Shown: positions 28,536 through 50,800 of the stretch, one piece after another
How positions within the stretch are numbered: position 1 is the stretch's first letter
How the letters are laid out: every line of letters begins with the position of its first letter
From: Prunella strophiata
Taxonomy: Eukaryota; Chordata; Aves; Passeriformes; Prunellidae
Length of the DNA stretch: 64,000 nucleotides
Direction: 5' to 3'
Assembly: GCA_036583965.1 (NCBI GenBank)
Contig: JAZBQD010000027.1
Span: 20,015,001 to 20,079,000, forward strand
Notes under the pieces: model-generated
Told to the model about the DNA's origin: nothing
The model's input: only the letters and a program-made list of their open reading frames with translations
Databases searched by the model: none
Translations under genes and position numbers: made by a program

Positions 28536-28577
28536 CACCTGCTACAGTAACTTTGTCATCTTGCAGGCACATAAATA
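28536..28577 (+). promoter_or_regulatory. AMY2A: Proximal promoter of amylase gene 2 (E-box and TATA box)
   Basis: A TATA-like ATAAATA stands at 28571-28577, giving a predicted start near 28600 and a leader of only about 15 nt, as is usual for pancreatic amylase genes. CACCTG at 28536-28541 is the E-box half of a PTF1 pancreatic element. The partner TC-box (TTTCCC) is not clearly present (TTTGTC about 10 nt on). Confidence 0.5.
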
Positions 28578-28614
28578 GCCGGTGAAGAGACCACATGCTT
28601 ACACTGAAGGCACC

Positions 28615-36104
<7,490 letters not shown>

Positions 36105-36200
36105 TTCGAGAGAAATAGCCTCCTCTGTTTGGTCTGTGTATTACTGTTTCCCCCATATGTTATTCCCTGCTTTTTGAGCATGAGTGACTCTCTATTGAAT

Positions 36201-36206
36201 AATAAA
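36201..36206 (+). terminator. AMY2A: Polyadenylation signal of amylase gene 2
   Basis: AATAAA lies 97 nt after the stop codon, giving the short 3' UTR typical of amylase mRNAs. Confidence 0.8.
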
Positions 36207-36229
36207 TGGCATTCAAATTGAAGAGTAAT

Positions 36230-38460
36230 GTTTTTTCCTTACTGAATTAGATGTAACTTTGTCCCCTCATAACTAGTGGCCATGCAGTGGTAGGTTATAA
36301 GGCAATGGAGCACTCCAGTTCTTATGTAAAAAAAACACTGAAGAGGAAAAAAAAAAAGAATCCAAGCCAGCTAAAATGGCTAAGCTAAAGTGCAGTATTT
36401 CCAGGGCTGATGCATGCACACACACTTGTATCCCAGAGCAGCCACCTTGTGGGCTGTCAGCTATGAGCAGTGCCTCAGTACAGAGTTGATCCCTTCCTTA
36501 GGACAAATCAAGCCTGGGGTCTGGGTCGCTGAAAGAAGCTGGGCTGTGCCAATCAGTTACTCCTGCCTGTGCCATGGGTGAAACCAGCAGGTTCCCTGGT
36601 TCACAGTCAGCTTGTGCCTGGACAAAGCAAAACCTCATCTCTGGCCCCCTTTGCCCCAGTGGTTTGAGGCAAGCGAACGCTCCCTGTGCGGGTGCCGAAG
36701 GTGTCTGAGAACACACGAGGGATGCGGGCATTGCTTCCACCTTGTGCCCCTGGCTGAGGCATGGCAAACTCCTGCCTCTGGTGTGTCAGGCACCCTTATT
36801 CTCTAATATCTCAAAGAATTATGCAAACAGAGCACAGGTTTGGCAGCTTTCCCAAATCCCTTGTCAGCTGTGAGAAAATGCTGAGGCAATGCTGAGCGTG
36901 CAGGCCTTGCTTGAAGTCAGGATCTCTGCTAGGCCAAAAGTGCTGACTGCATCCCATTCTGGAGGGAAAAATGGAAGGAGGTGGTTCCAATTTGAGGTCA
37001 AGGTGCAGTTCTAAGTTTCCTTTCTGTGGTGTTGGTGGTGGATATTGGCTCTCCGTGTGGCCAAGGGCTCCAAGTGTCTGTCAGGACAGTCAGGCTGTGG
37101 GAAGTGTCCCTGGCCCAGCACTGGAGCTCCCATCTGTCTCCCTCGCTGGCTGTGGCCAGCATCTCCTGGATCCATGCACTCCACCCCTGCATCAGGGGAG
37201 AGGTGCTGAGGATCTGGGACTCCCGTGGCAGGGTGCTCACAGCCTTTGCAAACTGGTTACTGGCCCACAGGGCAGGTCAGGGAGTCCTCAGGCCCCTCTG
37301 AACTGATAGGAGCTCTCTTAAGCCCTGCATTCAGCTCTACCCCTCAGAAACTAGGATTCCATCCTCTGTTAGTCACACATTGCCCAATCCCAAATGGAAT
37401 AATCAATTCACAGGTCAAATTGCAAATCCAGCCCCAAGCCCCAGTTGCTTCTGTGGCAAATGACTGAAATGACACACACTGATCTGAGGTGTCCACAAAT
37501 CAACAGGCTGAATATGGAGCAGCTTGTCTGTGCCTGTGAACAGATGTGCATCCACTTTCCAAGGATGTTGGAGGGCAATGAGCGTTTGGCTTAATGTAGG
37601 TTCACGTAGCTCTGCATTTCACAGTGGCATGAAATAGAACATGGAGAAAAAAAGAAATCATGAGACACTTCCTTTAGGTGTAAGTAAAACTTTGTGGGCC
37701 AAATGTTCACTGGTTTGATAGGACCTAAACTGCATTCAGACCTTGGTTTTTGTTCCTTTTATTTCAGGATTTTGGCACATTGCCTTATAACTTGAGCACA
37801 AAGATGATGAAGAAAGCAACATTGTCATCCAGAGCAACACCAGATCTTTCAGAAAACTCACAGTTACAGTCAACCTGCTGATCTCTAAGTTTTCAAAAGA
37901 ATGTTAGTATGAGGAAATGTTTATCTTTATTTTTATAAATTCTATTGCTATTCTTCTGTGTGAAGTGATGACACTAAGGCCTTAATTTTTTTATACCAGT
38001 GTTCAATGAAAAATTGAAATTATATTATGAAATTATCAAATATAAGGTAAGATGTTTGCTGTGGCACAACAGGATTGCCCAGCAGATCTGCTAAATTGTT
38101 AAAATTTAGAATTTTGTGGCACAATGGTATATTTCATTTTGTGTTAGACATAGTGCTTGCTTTCATTGGCCAAACAGTGAATTTAGCTGTGCAATTAATC
38201 TCTGACTCTATAAATGCATTGTGAATTTACACTTATGGTAATTTTTTCTTTTTTTTTTCCTATTTATGTTTCTTTTTCTCTTTTTTTTTTTTTTTTTTCA
38301 TTTTGGGTTTTTTTTTCCCCACCATAGGTCTGTCTCCAAATGGGGCTTTCAGCATAATAGTGACCAGAATTTAATGGAAGTGATGTACAATAAAGCAAAG
38401 TGAATAGCTGCTTGTATGTACAACTGCTCATTCTGACTTCTGCTTGAAGTCAGAATCTCT
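36230..38460. other. Intergenic spacer, partly GC-richer (36500-37450)
   Basis: No gene is supported. The block from about 36500 to 37450 has higher GC than its flanks and short open frames on both strands. It could be old transposon sequence, but I could not identify termini or a family. A T-rich tract occupies about 38255-38320. Confidence 0.4.
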
Positions 38461-38472
38461 GCTATATAAGTT

Positions 38473-38551
38473 ACATATATCTATATATATCTAGATATAT
38501 ATATATATAGATATATATATATATACAGAGAGAAAGAAAGAGAGAGAGAGA
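38473..38551 (+). repeat. (TA)n followed by (GA)n microsatellite
   Basis: ATATAT with scattered C and G interruptions passes into GAGAGAAAGAAAGAGAGAGA. Confidence 0.9.
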
Positions 38552-41500
38552 TTCAGACAGTAAACACTTTTACATTCATGAAAAAAGAAACTATGATTTG
38601 ATAATTTATCCTTCTAGTGGGTTTAATCCACAGAATTAAAATTGTATATTTATCAGATAAGGGGAAATAAACAGTGAGATTAGAGAAACCATGATCTCCT
38701 AGTGTACTGTCTATGAGTGGACCAGAAAGTTGTTTACTGAGTTATTCATGGCAATTTATTTTCTTAGCTAAGTGCAACAGCAAATATAGAAACTTTTGTT
38801 CAGCTCTGCATGACTTTGTGTCAGCTTATTATTTCCCTGAATCACTGTTACTTTTCTAAGGAGAAAAAAGAGTTCTGTAAAGGGAAACTAGCAATCTATT
38901 GTCTCTTTTATGGAGACTGTAAAAATTTTATTCAAGTTATTTTCTTTTAAGGGGAAACAAATGAAAAACTCAACACACAACACTAACTTCTAAGTTGCTG
39001 ATCGTGTGTTTATCTGCAATCTGTGTTTTTAATAGTTTTAGGTGTATTAGTCTCATTGCACAATTCTGAACAGTATACAGATATTTCCTTTGCAAGTGTT
39101 TTCATGCTGTGGCAATTTTAATTTTGCCTTTATGTTAAATCAGAATGGTTGTAAGAATGAATGCTGGTGACACTGTTTGAGATGACAGTGGTGAATTATC
39201 CCCAGTCACTGGAGTCAAAGTGAGAGTGAGTGCTTGGATATTCACCCAGTTGGCACACTAAAACACTTAGGGTGGGGATAAATAGCCAGATTATTTAGTG
39301 TAGGATGAAGAAAGATGCTGTAGGAGAGCAGTAAAGTGTGAGCTGTGCTGTGGCACTCCTCAGTTGAAAATGGAAATACCAAATGTTTGTCAGAGAATGA
39401 CAAATGTGTGGTATTTCTTGGTCCTAAACTAATAATTAGATTGCATTATCCAGCCAACAAGATTGAGAAGTAGCCAGCTTAGTTAACTGCTCACCTCTAC
39501 AGACATCTAAATCTCTCTTCACTTGTTGTTTACTCTCCTGCTTCTCAGCATTCATAATCACCCTTTTGATCATATTTAAACTTATTTAATTTGTGTGGTC
39601 TGGTAGAAAATGGCAAGACAATATTTTACTGTAAAGATGCAGCAAGATCATATTGGGATCAACAACATATCAGAACCTTCCTGCTGAGATCAACCCTGGG
39701 ATATCTGGCATGGAGTGCATGTGGATTTCCATGGACTGGTGTCATTGCATCTCAGAGGAGTTCCTCTGAACCTTGTGAAGACAGATAATGGGCTACAACA
39801 GCAGGTAAGGCAAGAAAGGCTAATAACATGAGGTTTCTCAGTCTGGGTTCTGTGCACATTTCTCAAATGTGCCTTTGCTCAAATACCCCTTGAATCTCTC
39901 TTTTTCTAGACAGTGAAGTTAGCAAAGGACAGCTGATATGTGCAGTGGGGACAGGGACAGGACAGAGCAGTCAGAGCAGTGTTGGACAGAGAGCAGGGCA
40001 GAAGCAATCAGATAGATGGCAAGCTAGAATGAATACCAATATTGACAAAAATGATAGCTAGAACAAGAAAGATCACAGAGAAGAGACAAAGTCCTAGATG
40101 ACTTGTCTAGAGGAACAAACTGTATTCATGAGTAGAACTTGCAGATTGAAATGGGAAAAACAGGTATAAAACTAGCAGTTCAACAAGCACCATGTTTGTG
40201 TCTTGTAGATAGGACATGCATGTTTTAACTGGGAAAAGAAATTATATCTTAGAGCAGCTGTGAATGATAGAACTTTATGGTGCTGTAACCTGTAGGCAAA
40301 CTATTTACTTTATCATAAAAGTAAAGACCTTGTGCTGACAAATAGATTGCCATATTTTAGTATCAGGCTTGTAAGCTATATAAGAAGAATGAGATGTTAA
40401 AATCTCTGGATAAGAGAGCTCAGATGATACAAAGAAAGAAGGAAATGTGTCATAAAGATATAAGCAAAGGATTTGGATCTAGTTTTCTACTGTTCTTTAG
40501 AATCCATTTCAGTATCTGTCCTACAAATGTTTAAAGTTAGCCATCTTTTACATTATAATAACTACCACATTCATTGCCAGCCTTGATATCATAAATTAAG
40601 TTGTGGTCTCTACAGAAATACCCCATTGCTTGCCAAGGGAAGCGAATGTGGCAGCTCTGCAAAAAAAGCCCCTACACATGTAAAAACTGCCTAAAACAGA
40701 AGCCAAAATAGCTGCAATAAGACCCAATTTTCCTGATTTTTTACATTGTGGGAAAATGCCTTTCTACGCTCTTCAGGAGGAAAACCGTGTTATCTCTGCT
40801 GACACTCCTTGTGGCACTGTGTGGGTATCAAAACCTCATTGTACAACCAGCCAAGTAATTTTTTCACCTCATATGAGACTGGACAAGGTTTTTCTTAACA
40901 AGTCTACATCATATTTAGAAAACTGAGAAACTGGAGAAGGGATGTAACTTCACTGTGGAGCGCTGTGTGATTTTTTCTAAAAGGAGGAAAGTATCCCATA
41001 ATTCAGCCATGATTCACTATCTTCCTATTTTTTATGCACGAAATACAATTGCCCTTTTACATGTCTGCTAACTTTGGAAAAATATTCATCTTCTAGAGAC
41101 ACAGGTGGCTTTCTGTTCATTTGATCTTCACACTCAAATGCCATGTTCTGTTTATCCCACACTTAGAGATCAGAAGGTTGGATAAGACCATTGGGGTCAT
41201 TTCAGTTGCACTATAATTACAAGATGATCCTCTCAACACACCTCTTAAATGTTTTATCTGGTCTACTTTGAACATGACTTTGTTGATCCATCCGTGACTT
41301 CTTTTGAAGTGCTACTCTACTGCTTAATGGTCTTTATGGGCAGAATTCTTTTTATCAGTAAGATAAAATTTACATTTTCATATTATAGTTCATTGCTCTT
41401 TAATCACCTTAAAAAACACCTTTTCTTTCCCCTGACAATATTTCCTACCATTAGCAAGAAACTAAGTGTATGCTGCATGTCAGTGTAGTGTTGAATAACA

Positions 41501-41779
41501 AGAATTAAGTCAACTGCCACAAAATGAAATGCACTTTCATTTTTCCCTTCCTCTTTTTTATCTAGGTAAGCACAAAAAAAACCTAGTAAAAGATTTTTCT
41601 AGTTCTATATGATTCAGTAGAAATTTGGCCTCAAATGATCTGATACTTACAGACTTATAAGATTTGTTAGTTAACCCATAATAACTACAGGTGTAAATAA
41701 CCTTGTTTCAATGCATCTGTCTACCCTGAAATTATTAGGAAACAAGTGGTCTGACTAGTGTAAAATCAAGTAGCATATA

Positions 41780-41829
<50 letters not shown>

Positions 41830-44610
41830 AGTATATATATATATATATGTATGTATGTATGGTATGTGTCCATACACACACATATGCACATATCTCTCAC
41901 ATCTCACACATCTACATCTATGTGTTGGGGGTTTTCTTCATTCCTTATGCTTCCAGAATATCCCTTGGGCCCTTAGCTGGAAATTAAATAAAATATTTAT
42001 AGATCACTTTATGCTCAGTTTCTTCAAATAACGTTTTAGGAATCTGAATTAGCAAATACCTTTCTCTTTCTGGTAAAATTAATGGTGCAATCTCACATTT
42101 CTTGTGCGTCCAGAATTTTCATTGAGATCAAATAGATATCACTATAGGAAAAAAATTAGCACTGAGACTGACAAGATACACTTAACTTGTTTTGTTTATG
42201 CTTATTTCCCTTAAAGTGTTTGAAATACTGACTTTTATTTTTTATTGAGTTCTAACTGATACCAGAACATCTTTGAAGATGCTTGTGTTGTTTTGCAGTG
42301 AGATGGAATTTTAATTCACCCTTATCCTAACAAATGAGGGAATAGTGGAGAACCTTTTACTGAAGCCCAACATCCTTTACATTGTAAAGCATCTTCAGTC
42401 TGAACTCTTCCTACTCCTTCTATTTCTCAGAAATGGCAGCTCTTTTTCAAACTTGTCTTTATGGTTTTTTTTTTAAAGGAAATCTGATGTCTATCCTTTT
42501 CCCTTCACTATTTTGCAGGAATACATTCTGTTTCTACATGGCCACTTGAAATATTTCCTGTGGTGGGAGGTGACTTCAGATTTGGAAGAGGGAAAAGAGA
42601 ACAGATGATTTCCCATCTCTTTTCATGTGGAAGAGTCTCATAAAGGAAACAGAAGAGTTGACAGGTCTGTTTGGTGTCTCATTTCAAGGCAGTCACATAC
42701 AGAATGAAATAATTACTAGCTCAGCTGTTCGAAATACATTTGTGCTGCTACTAATTAAAATTACTTTGGACTTTTAGGAGCCTAGTGCTGTAGAGCACCT
42801 TGGCAACAACTCTTCAGGCTATGGCTCCACACATTTTTCTATCATCCTTGAAAAATAAAAGACATTCTGCTCTCAAAAAACCAAACCATCAAGAAAACAC
42901 AATTCCTTGTGTCATGTCATTAGAAAAATATTTTCTTCCTAACTATGTAATACTTTTTAAGATAGTCTTTATACTCTCTACATCATCTGCCTGTTTTTAG
43001 CTTGGCGCCATACTACACAATTCTACAAATGCTTCTATCTGCAAAATTGAGGACTTTACAAAGTGTTAATAAGTCAGTACAAATTTTCTGAAACAAATAT
43101 CTAAAGATTTTAGAGAAAGTGTCCATGCTGCCATTGAAGTCATAGGCACAATTTTGCTATTTTAAACTATCGTGGTGTTTACTTTAGAAACAATATGCTC
43201 TAAGCCAGAGATAAAGAGTGCATAAAACCAAAATTCTGTTGCTAATTTTGAAAATATTTTAACTGTGCAAACTAAATATATTATTTCTCTAAGTACTGGT
43301 GTGTTTATATTGCATATACAGTGAGATACACAAAAAGGCAGTGTTGGATCTATATTTATAGTATAGATGACATCATCTATGTGTTTAAGAGACCCTGCAT
43401 TTGTATGGAATGCAGCAGAGTTGTAAGCTTTGCTGAGTATCTCACTGAATTGAAATAAATAGCTTAGGCTCTTCAGATTCCATTTTTATGCTCAACAAAC
43501 TGTCACCAAGGAAGTAGCTTTGCACAGTTTATGACATTTTCAAGAGATTTGCAGTTGTGCCCTGAATGCATTCAATTATACTTAGTATCAACCTTCAGAA
43601 TCACTTTTTACCATTACCCAGACAACTTTAGCACAGAGGAAAGTGCTTTGTTCAGAGATAGTATGCTAATATCATCTATTTGAACATCTGACATATTGAA
43701 ACAGGCCACTCTCTATGGAGGAAAAAATGCATCAAGTTTATATGAAATATCAGAGGCCCTTTTTCCCCAGTTTGCCCAGCCCAGCAGTTAAACTGCAGTG
43801 ACAGGAGGCTGACAGAGACAGGCTGAGCCTGGGAAATCTCAGCTGCTGTGAAGCTGTGTAGTAAAGAGAAGCATTACTTAATTTTTCTTTTAATTTCAAA
43901 TCATCTCTACTCCTTGAATGTCATCCTATGATTTTTCAATTAAAAAGTATTTCAAAAAGATCATGTGTAATTCAAAGATAAGGCCCAATTGCTACATGTT
44001 TCTGTGAACACAAAGTGATGTGTCAGTAATGAGTCTTTAACAAAAAACCAAAAAACAAAACAAAACAGAAATTTAAAAAGACTGTCTACAGAAGTGCACT
44101 CTTACACGGACATACTGATGTGCCTAATAAAAGAAACTGAATCATGATCATCAGGGTAATGTAGACACTAATAAAGTTAATAGCTTAGCTTCATCTAAAT
44201 TGGACTGTTCTGGAAAACAACCACTAATTGGTATTGATAGGAAATGATGAAATCATGTAATTTTTGCTGACAGTACTATACCCAGCACACAGAAACAACT
44301 TCACTCCAATGCTAGACAAAAGATTTCTGCTGAACTGCAAATAAGCACAAAGTGCAAATGGTGCCTTTTGCTAAGTGCTAAGCATGAACAGTGCAGCTTC
44401 AATTAGAGAAAAGTTCGAGTTTTGGCAACTGTAAGCAAAGTGTTGGCACGGTTTGGAGGCCCAGGGCAGCCGGCTGGGGCTGCAGGAGCAGACATGGGGT
44501 TTCTGGCTGGAGCAGCTCTCCTCAGGCAGCCTGAGCCAGGGGAGCCAGCCCCGAAGATCCCTGGTTCTGGGAGCTTTCCCTCTTTGGGAAAGTTAACACC
44601 TTGTTGAAGT
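38552..44610. other. AT-rich intergenic sequence
   Basis: No exon chain or RNA gene is recognised. Frames are short and lack protein-like character. The (TA)n tract at 41783-41848 is listed separately. Confidence 0.5.
41783..41848 (+). repeat. (TA)n microsatellite
   Basis: A long TA run is interrupted by ACACAAGT and followed by TGTATGTATGTATGG and CA-rich sequence. Confidence 0.95.
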
Positions 44611-44619
44611 CTTTACAAG

Positions 44620-44808
44620 TATTTGAGCGATCAAGTGCTGGAATGGGCTGCCCAGGGAGGTGGTGGAGTCACCATCCCTGGATGTGTTAAAAAAAGATTG
44701 GATGTGGCACTCAGTGCCATGGTTTAGTTGAGCTGTTAGGGCATGGGTTGGACTCGATGGTCTTGAAGGTCTCTTCCAACCTAATGATTCTGTGAATTCT
44801 GTGAACCC
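44620..44808 (+). mobile_element. CR1-type LINE 3'-end fragment
   Basis: GGCTGCCCAGGGAGGTGGTG, the phrase CACCATCCCTGGATGT, GGTTGGACTCGATG and CTCTTCCAACC occur in CR1 order. The end is the family's short tail repeat (ATTCTGTGAATTCTGTGAA). Only the last roughly 190 bp are kept, as in most avian CR1 copies. Confidence 0.9.
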
Positions 44809-44809
44809 T

Positions 44810-47800
44810 GTAAAGCTTCCACATTGTTATTGTTAAATCTAAGATAATAAAGTCCTGCAAGGACAGTTATGGCTGTGCAAGCAATACAGAAAACCATTAA
44901 CTAAGTCAAATGATCTGATAATATCCTGTTCTCTAACACTTTTCTCTTATTGAGCACTGAAGTAAAGGTTCTAACTTCTGCCTCTTACTTCCCTCATAAA
45001 ATGGAATATACTCTTCTGTAGTTTGATAAATTATATAAAAATCAGAACACTAAAAATTTCATTTTCTCATATTAAAAACTAGTTTGTTAATTTTTTGTAT
45101 GTGTTACACTTTATATTTATGCAGTGATAGAACCTTTCTGCATTATTGTGTAGCCGAAAAATACAAAGATAAAAGTTCAATGGTTTCATTGCAGACTTTA
45201 GTATCACCTTAAGAAATGTGTATATGTTTTAATTTCTGTGTCATTGGCTTTTATGGGTGTCTGAAAATTCTGTATTAAAATTATACAGAATGACTCTTTT
45301 AAGCAGTACACCTAATTTGATGCCTTTTAGTCACTGATAGAGCCTAAACATTTAAACTGACATTCTGCTTTCTACAGCTCCAGCTGCTAATTTTGACTCA
45401 ATGAGTATGTACCTGCTGCAGGTCACCATCACCCCTGCAGATGGGTACCATTACAGGTCATCATCACTCCTACAGATGGATACCATTAAAATGTTGTTTC
45501 TGTGAAGTGAGAACAAGGTATGCAAGACAGGTGATCTTTTGATTTAGCTCTCAGAACAAGATCTTTGCTGATGACAGAGCAGATGGTCAGCTTTGTTGAA
45601 CAGGAGAATTAAAATAACTAGATATATTTTGGCAGATGTTCACTACATTCATGCATAGATAAATTTAATTCTCATCTTTTGTCTCAGGTTCTAGGTGTAA
45701 AGGATGTTCAGTAGATCATGTATAGTGTGTTCTGAAACCTGAACCATCACAACACTACATTTTCTAGTATCACTACAGTGAAAGAATGATTTATTTTGCT
45801 TCTTTCCATCAGAAGACATAGAGATTGTTAAAATCTTATTTTATTTTCAGTTTGCTTTCTGGTTTCTTACAGAGGGAAAGTTTCGTACCAGGCAGAATAG
45901 AATTTTTGGAATAGGCTATTCCATCTTTGGAGTAAAAACAGGAACAATTGTTATTGAACAATGTAGCACAGATCTTCCAGGCAATGCTCACTGCTCCAGG
46001 AAAAACCTGGATGTCAGTAAGTATTATAACTCAGTCCTGAAACTCATATGTAAATACAGCTCCTGTTTTTTGTGTTTAACATATTTCCATTAGCAGGCTA
46101 CTCACTTTGGGACTTTCCAGGCTGAAGATATTACTTTCACAACCCATCTATCTTGATTAGTGGTCAGGAAAGTTAAAACAGAATACTTCACCAACATGTA
46201 CAGCTTTGATAAGCTTGAATATGGAGAAAGTTTGTTAGGAATCCTTGATTTATCAATAAAAGTTACTTGCCAATAAATTTCCTCCCTAACAATGTGGTGT
46301 CCCTGGACTTTACCTCCAAACTAGAAAATTCTTCTTCATAAGCTCAGTGTCCTGAAAGTAAAAGATGGAGTTCATGAATTCATGTACACTATACAGTGTT
46401 TCACACTGGTGAGATTTTCAAACATACCTGCTTAGTAACTGGCAGATTTCTACAGGAGCTTAAATCCGGAATATTTAAAACTACTGATTTCATAGCAGGT
46501 AGAACAATTCCAAGATGAATGTGAAAGAGCAAAGACCCAGGGAAACCACTGCTCACTGACAGGGCCTACATATGGAAAGCCCTGGCTCTGGCTGTGCATT
46601 GGGTAACACTTTCTCAGGGTCACCAGAAGATTGATAACAAGAATATAAGAAGTTCTGATAGAAGACGTGCTATTTGAACAGAAAACAAGTAGCTTGACAT
46701 TTTTTTTAAGAGAGAGAAAAATGTTATGCCTATCTCTTAATCTGCAGCAGAAGTCACAGCCTCTTTTTTTCAGTGGGAACATGTAACACCAGGTGCTACT
46801 AAGCACATGTGAAGAGTCCAGACACTTGCTGAAGGGTATGTGTCTGGAACAAACTAATTTCAAAAGTAGGCAATAATTAATAAGGCAGCCCTTATAATCA
46901 AGTGTCTCACAACGACCCTACTCCCTTCCTTTCAGTGGAAGAAGTCAAAATTGTATTGCTAAAGGACTGATGAACATTCAGATATATTATGACATCCAGA
47001 TATAGGCTTTTTTTCCTTCTGTGCATCTTTTATAATTTGGGGCAATACTTTATTCTGTTGCATGTGCTACAGCATTTCAGGAATTCTTGCCAATAAATAA
47101 AGATCAAAAAGTTGCAAAAAAGAAACAAAATGATAAAACTTGTCATACCACAAGATGGCAATACTGTTTAAAATATCAAGCTTACTCAACTGAAACAATA
47201 GTGTTATGAACATCCATAGCACATAGTACACACCCCACTTGTTTGCAACTACACTGTAAGATGGATATTTTCAAGGAAGATAATCACAAGTTATTGATAT
47301 CTGCAGGGTTTGTTTTAATTTTCCTTTTAAGAAGTACTGTAGAACAGGTTCTTGTTCCATACTGGGGGGTCAGACTCCAAGTGGAGCAATGTAACTGGAT
47401 TTCAACAAAAAACATGTAGAGATAAGAATGAACATATTGCAATCAATGAACATATTGTGCACACGTTTTGTCTTTCATGTCCTCACTTTCTGGAGAAGAG
47501 AAATTTGAGGCCATTAAATACTGTCTGGCAGCTATTCTTGTTGATTAGCTATCACGTTAATAATTACAGCCACTTTCAGGCAGCAGAGAGAGCAGATGCA
47601 GGAAGCTGCCATGGCACTGCTTCATCAATATAAAATGTGCTGCATGCAAAAGGTGTCATTCAGAGCAAGCAGGTAAAATGATACTGTATACTCAAGGGTA
47701 AGCATCATAGTCCCTTTTGTGAGGCACTACCTGGTTATGTTATTAAATAGTTATTGCTGTTGTCTCTTATAACAAAACAATCACAGCACAGTGTTTCTGC

Positions 47801-50800
47801 AGCAGCAGCACAAAGAGAGGTGGGGAGCTCCCAGCATGGGAGTGAGAGCTGGGTGGTGTCCCAGCCAGGCAAAGGGGGTCCTCACAGGCAGAGAAACCCA
47901 TGGGCACAAATACACACATGTAAGGCTTCACAGAGCTGAAAGGAATGGTGGAGAGCTATAAAGAAATTCTATTCCAGGGACACACATAATGATATAAACC
48001 CAGAAAATCTAGTCTTGCCTCTCCACTAGTGGCCAGAGGAGGCCTAGACACACTCATGCCTCCAGAATCATGAGGGAAATCACTCTCAGCAGGTCAGCCC
48101 TTGCTGCTTTAGTCTGTGTCAGGCAGCACTGCTGGGAGCTGGCAGTTGCAGCTGCAGAGCTGCTGATTTGCCACACTAATGATTTGTCATGGTGCAGTAA
48201 GAACTTGTTAGTCTGCCCACTGCCATGACAGGCCAACATTTCTATTTCAGTTTGCAGTGGCAGATGTAAATAACTACATAAATCACTACTACAGAGCCTA
48301 ATTCAAGGCATGTTTTTCAGCAATGTGAACACAGTGCCCAGTAGTGGTCTATGAAGAGGAATGTTATTATATTTAACTGCAGGGTGTATCTTTTTTCCTT
48401 GATGAATACTGTAGCATGTAACTCCCATTAACTTTAAAAGGTTATAAACTCTAGGAACATCAAAGTAGAACATACCCTGAGAAAAAAAAGTCTGTCCTTG
48501 GATGCTCACACACAGCTGCTATTGACATTAATTTAAGAGTGCAGTTCTTAGCCCTAAGTATACCCCTTTTTATTGGATATGGAACTGAGCTCAATTCTCA
48601 TGGAAAAGTTCTACAGAATTTCCAGAAAATAACAACTCTTAAGAATATGTTTTAAACCAAATTATTTAGAACCAAAACTTTATTAGACAATTAGACTTAC
48701 TGCATTGCACAAAACTAATTTCAAAATAAGCAACAGCAAGTATCTCACTCTGCTTTATTTGTAGGTCTTACTTGTTTCATATCTTGAACTGCATAGCCTC
48801 ACTTTGCAGAGAGAATTCTTCTCAAAGAGATGATATCAAGTGCCAGATGAACCCAACTTTTCCATTCATTGCTTGCCTGAACATCCAAGCACTGTGGACA
48901 CACAGCTGAGGCAAGATTTTTAACCTGGATTTTGCTGCTATCAATAGCTATCAATAGCTACTCTTTATGGAAGTGAAAACTTCACATTGATCTCAGTGTA
49001 ACCTCTCTGTCATAATTCAAGTTTTCCTGAGAAAAAGTAACATTTCCCCACACAAGTATTAAAAATTGAATTTTCTCCTGCACCTCCAGTATTTGGATGT
49101 TCATATCTAGTTACCTGTTTGAGTGTCCCATGGGGGGAAGGGGCTCTGCCTTTATAGGTGATTAGACAAAGAGCACTCTTACCCACCCTCCAACTCAAAT
49201 TCTCAGCTTGTGTGGAGGGAAGCAGGGGTGAAGGATATGTGTGCAGCAGGCTGAGAACACACAGCTTTGGTACCAAGTGTATGGGGTGCTGGTCCTTAGA
49301 AACAACCTGCCATGATTTACCATAACAAGCCAAACCTGCTACAGGTCAGGATGCAAAATGGTTCACTGAAGCAGTGGAGATCTGGAAGGTCAGAGCAGAA
49401 AGGATTTAGCAGAACATTTAGTATTTTCCTGTGCAAACATGGAAACACAGTGTGGGCCAGACTGTGCATTCATAGCTGTATCTTCAAAGCCGTATGAGAC
49501 ACACACACACACACAAAAAATCATAATTGATATTGCTAATTATTTTACTCACGCTGCACTATGACATCACTTACCTCTCCTAAAACTCAGAATCTCTTTG
49601 CTGCATATTTTGTAGCATGACAGTGTGGAAGAAAGCATAAATAAATAATAAAGTGACCAGTAGGCTAATACACTCCCTAGTTCAGAAGTATTTTCAAGTA
49701 TATATTTTAAGATGACATGCCATTAAAATAAAAAATTAATAAACAGAAGCAAAAAAAAAGGCAACATATTTCATTTCAAATTAAATACATCTAGGTAACT
49801 TGTCACTTTGCCACACCTTATCAGAGGATGACACAAGGAACAGGCTCCAGAACCAAAGGACAGCAGCTGTGCTGTAAGTCACCTTGAATTTGAGCACTGG
49901 GTGTGCTGTGCCAGAGCACAAGCCCCACATATCCTGTCCAATAGTCTGTCCTTGAAAATGACCAGCATCTATAGAAAGTGCAAGAAAAGGATGTAAGGGA
50001 TTATGGGACAGCTTCTTCAGATGTGAGGAACTGCTCAATTAAATAAAATAAAGCACAAAGCACCAAGGTTTCTAGCCTTTACACTCCTTTTTCTATCTTA
50101 AATATAACCAGATCATTCCTTCACAATGTTTTCATGTTAAAGAATCCTTACTACAACAACAAACATTTTGCTACCATTTTTATTTGCCATTAAAGAGCAA
50201 TAACGCTGCCACAGAGGCAAGGAGCACAGAGTTTATTTTTGTGTTTGAGAGGTCAGTAAGCACTTGCCAACAGAAGACACTGGCATAAAATTAGAATAAT
50301 GCTGTGGCCACAAGACAGATCTAGAAGGTGACACAGATTAGGGTATGGAAGGAGGCATTTAGCAAGCAGCAGCTGCTCCTTGTGAGCTGGCACTGGAAGG
50401 GGAATTGGTTCCTTGTGTGTTTTGCCTGCAGGTGCTGTGTGAAGGAAACTCATAGAGGAAAGCCCCCTGTGCTATCTTTATGTTTACCCTGCAGTGACTT
50501 CCTACATAGACCAGCTCTAACAGGTGAAAACCAATGCTGTTGTGACACTGAAAGTTTGTGGAGACAACCATCAGCAACAAGAACCTGAACTGCTCACAGT
50601 GAGTGGTGTACAGCTGAAGTACTGTCTGCTAAAGAATGGCTTCTAGCTGTGTTTCCATGGTTGTATTTACCCCAGTCATTTTAGCAAAACCTGGCTGAAT
50701 CTCATCTACATCTCTAGATCTCTTTGTACATGTTTTTTACATCTTTTCTATGAGGCTGCAAAAGTTCTGCAAGGCTTTATATTCTTCCCCCAGGTAATTG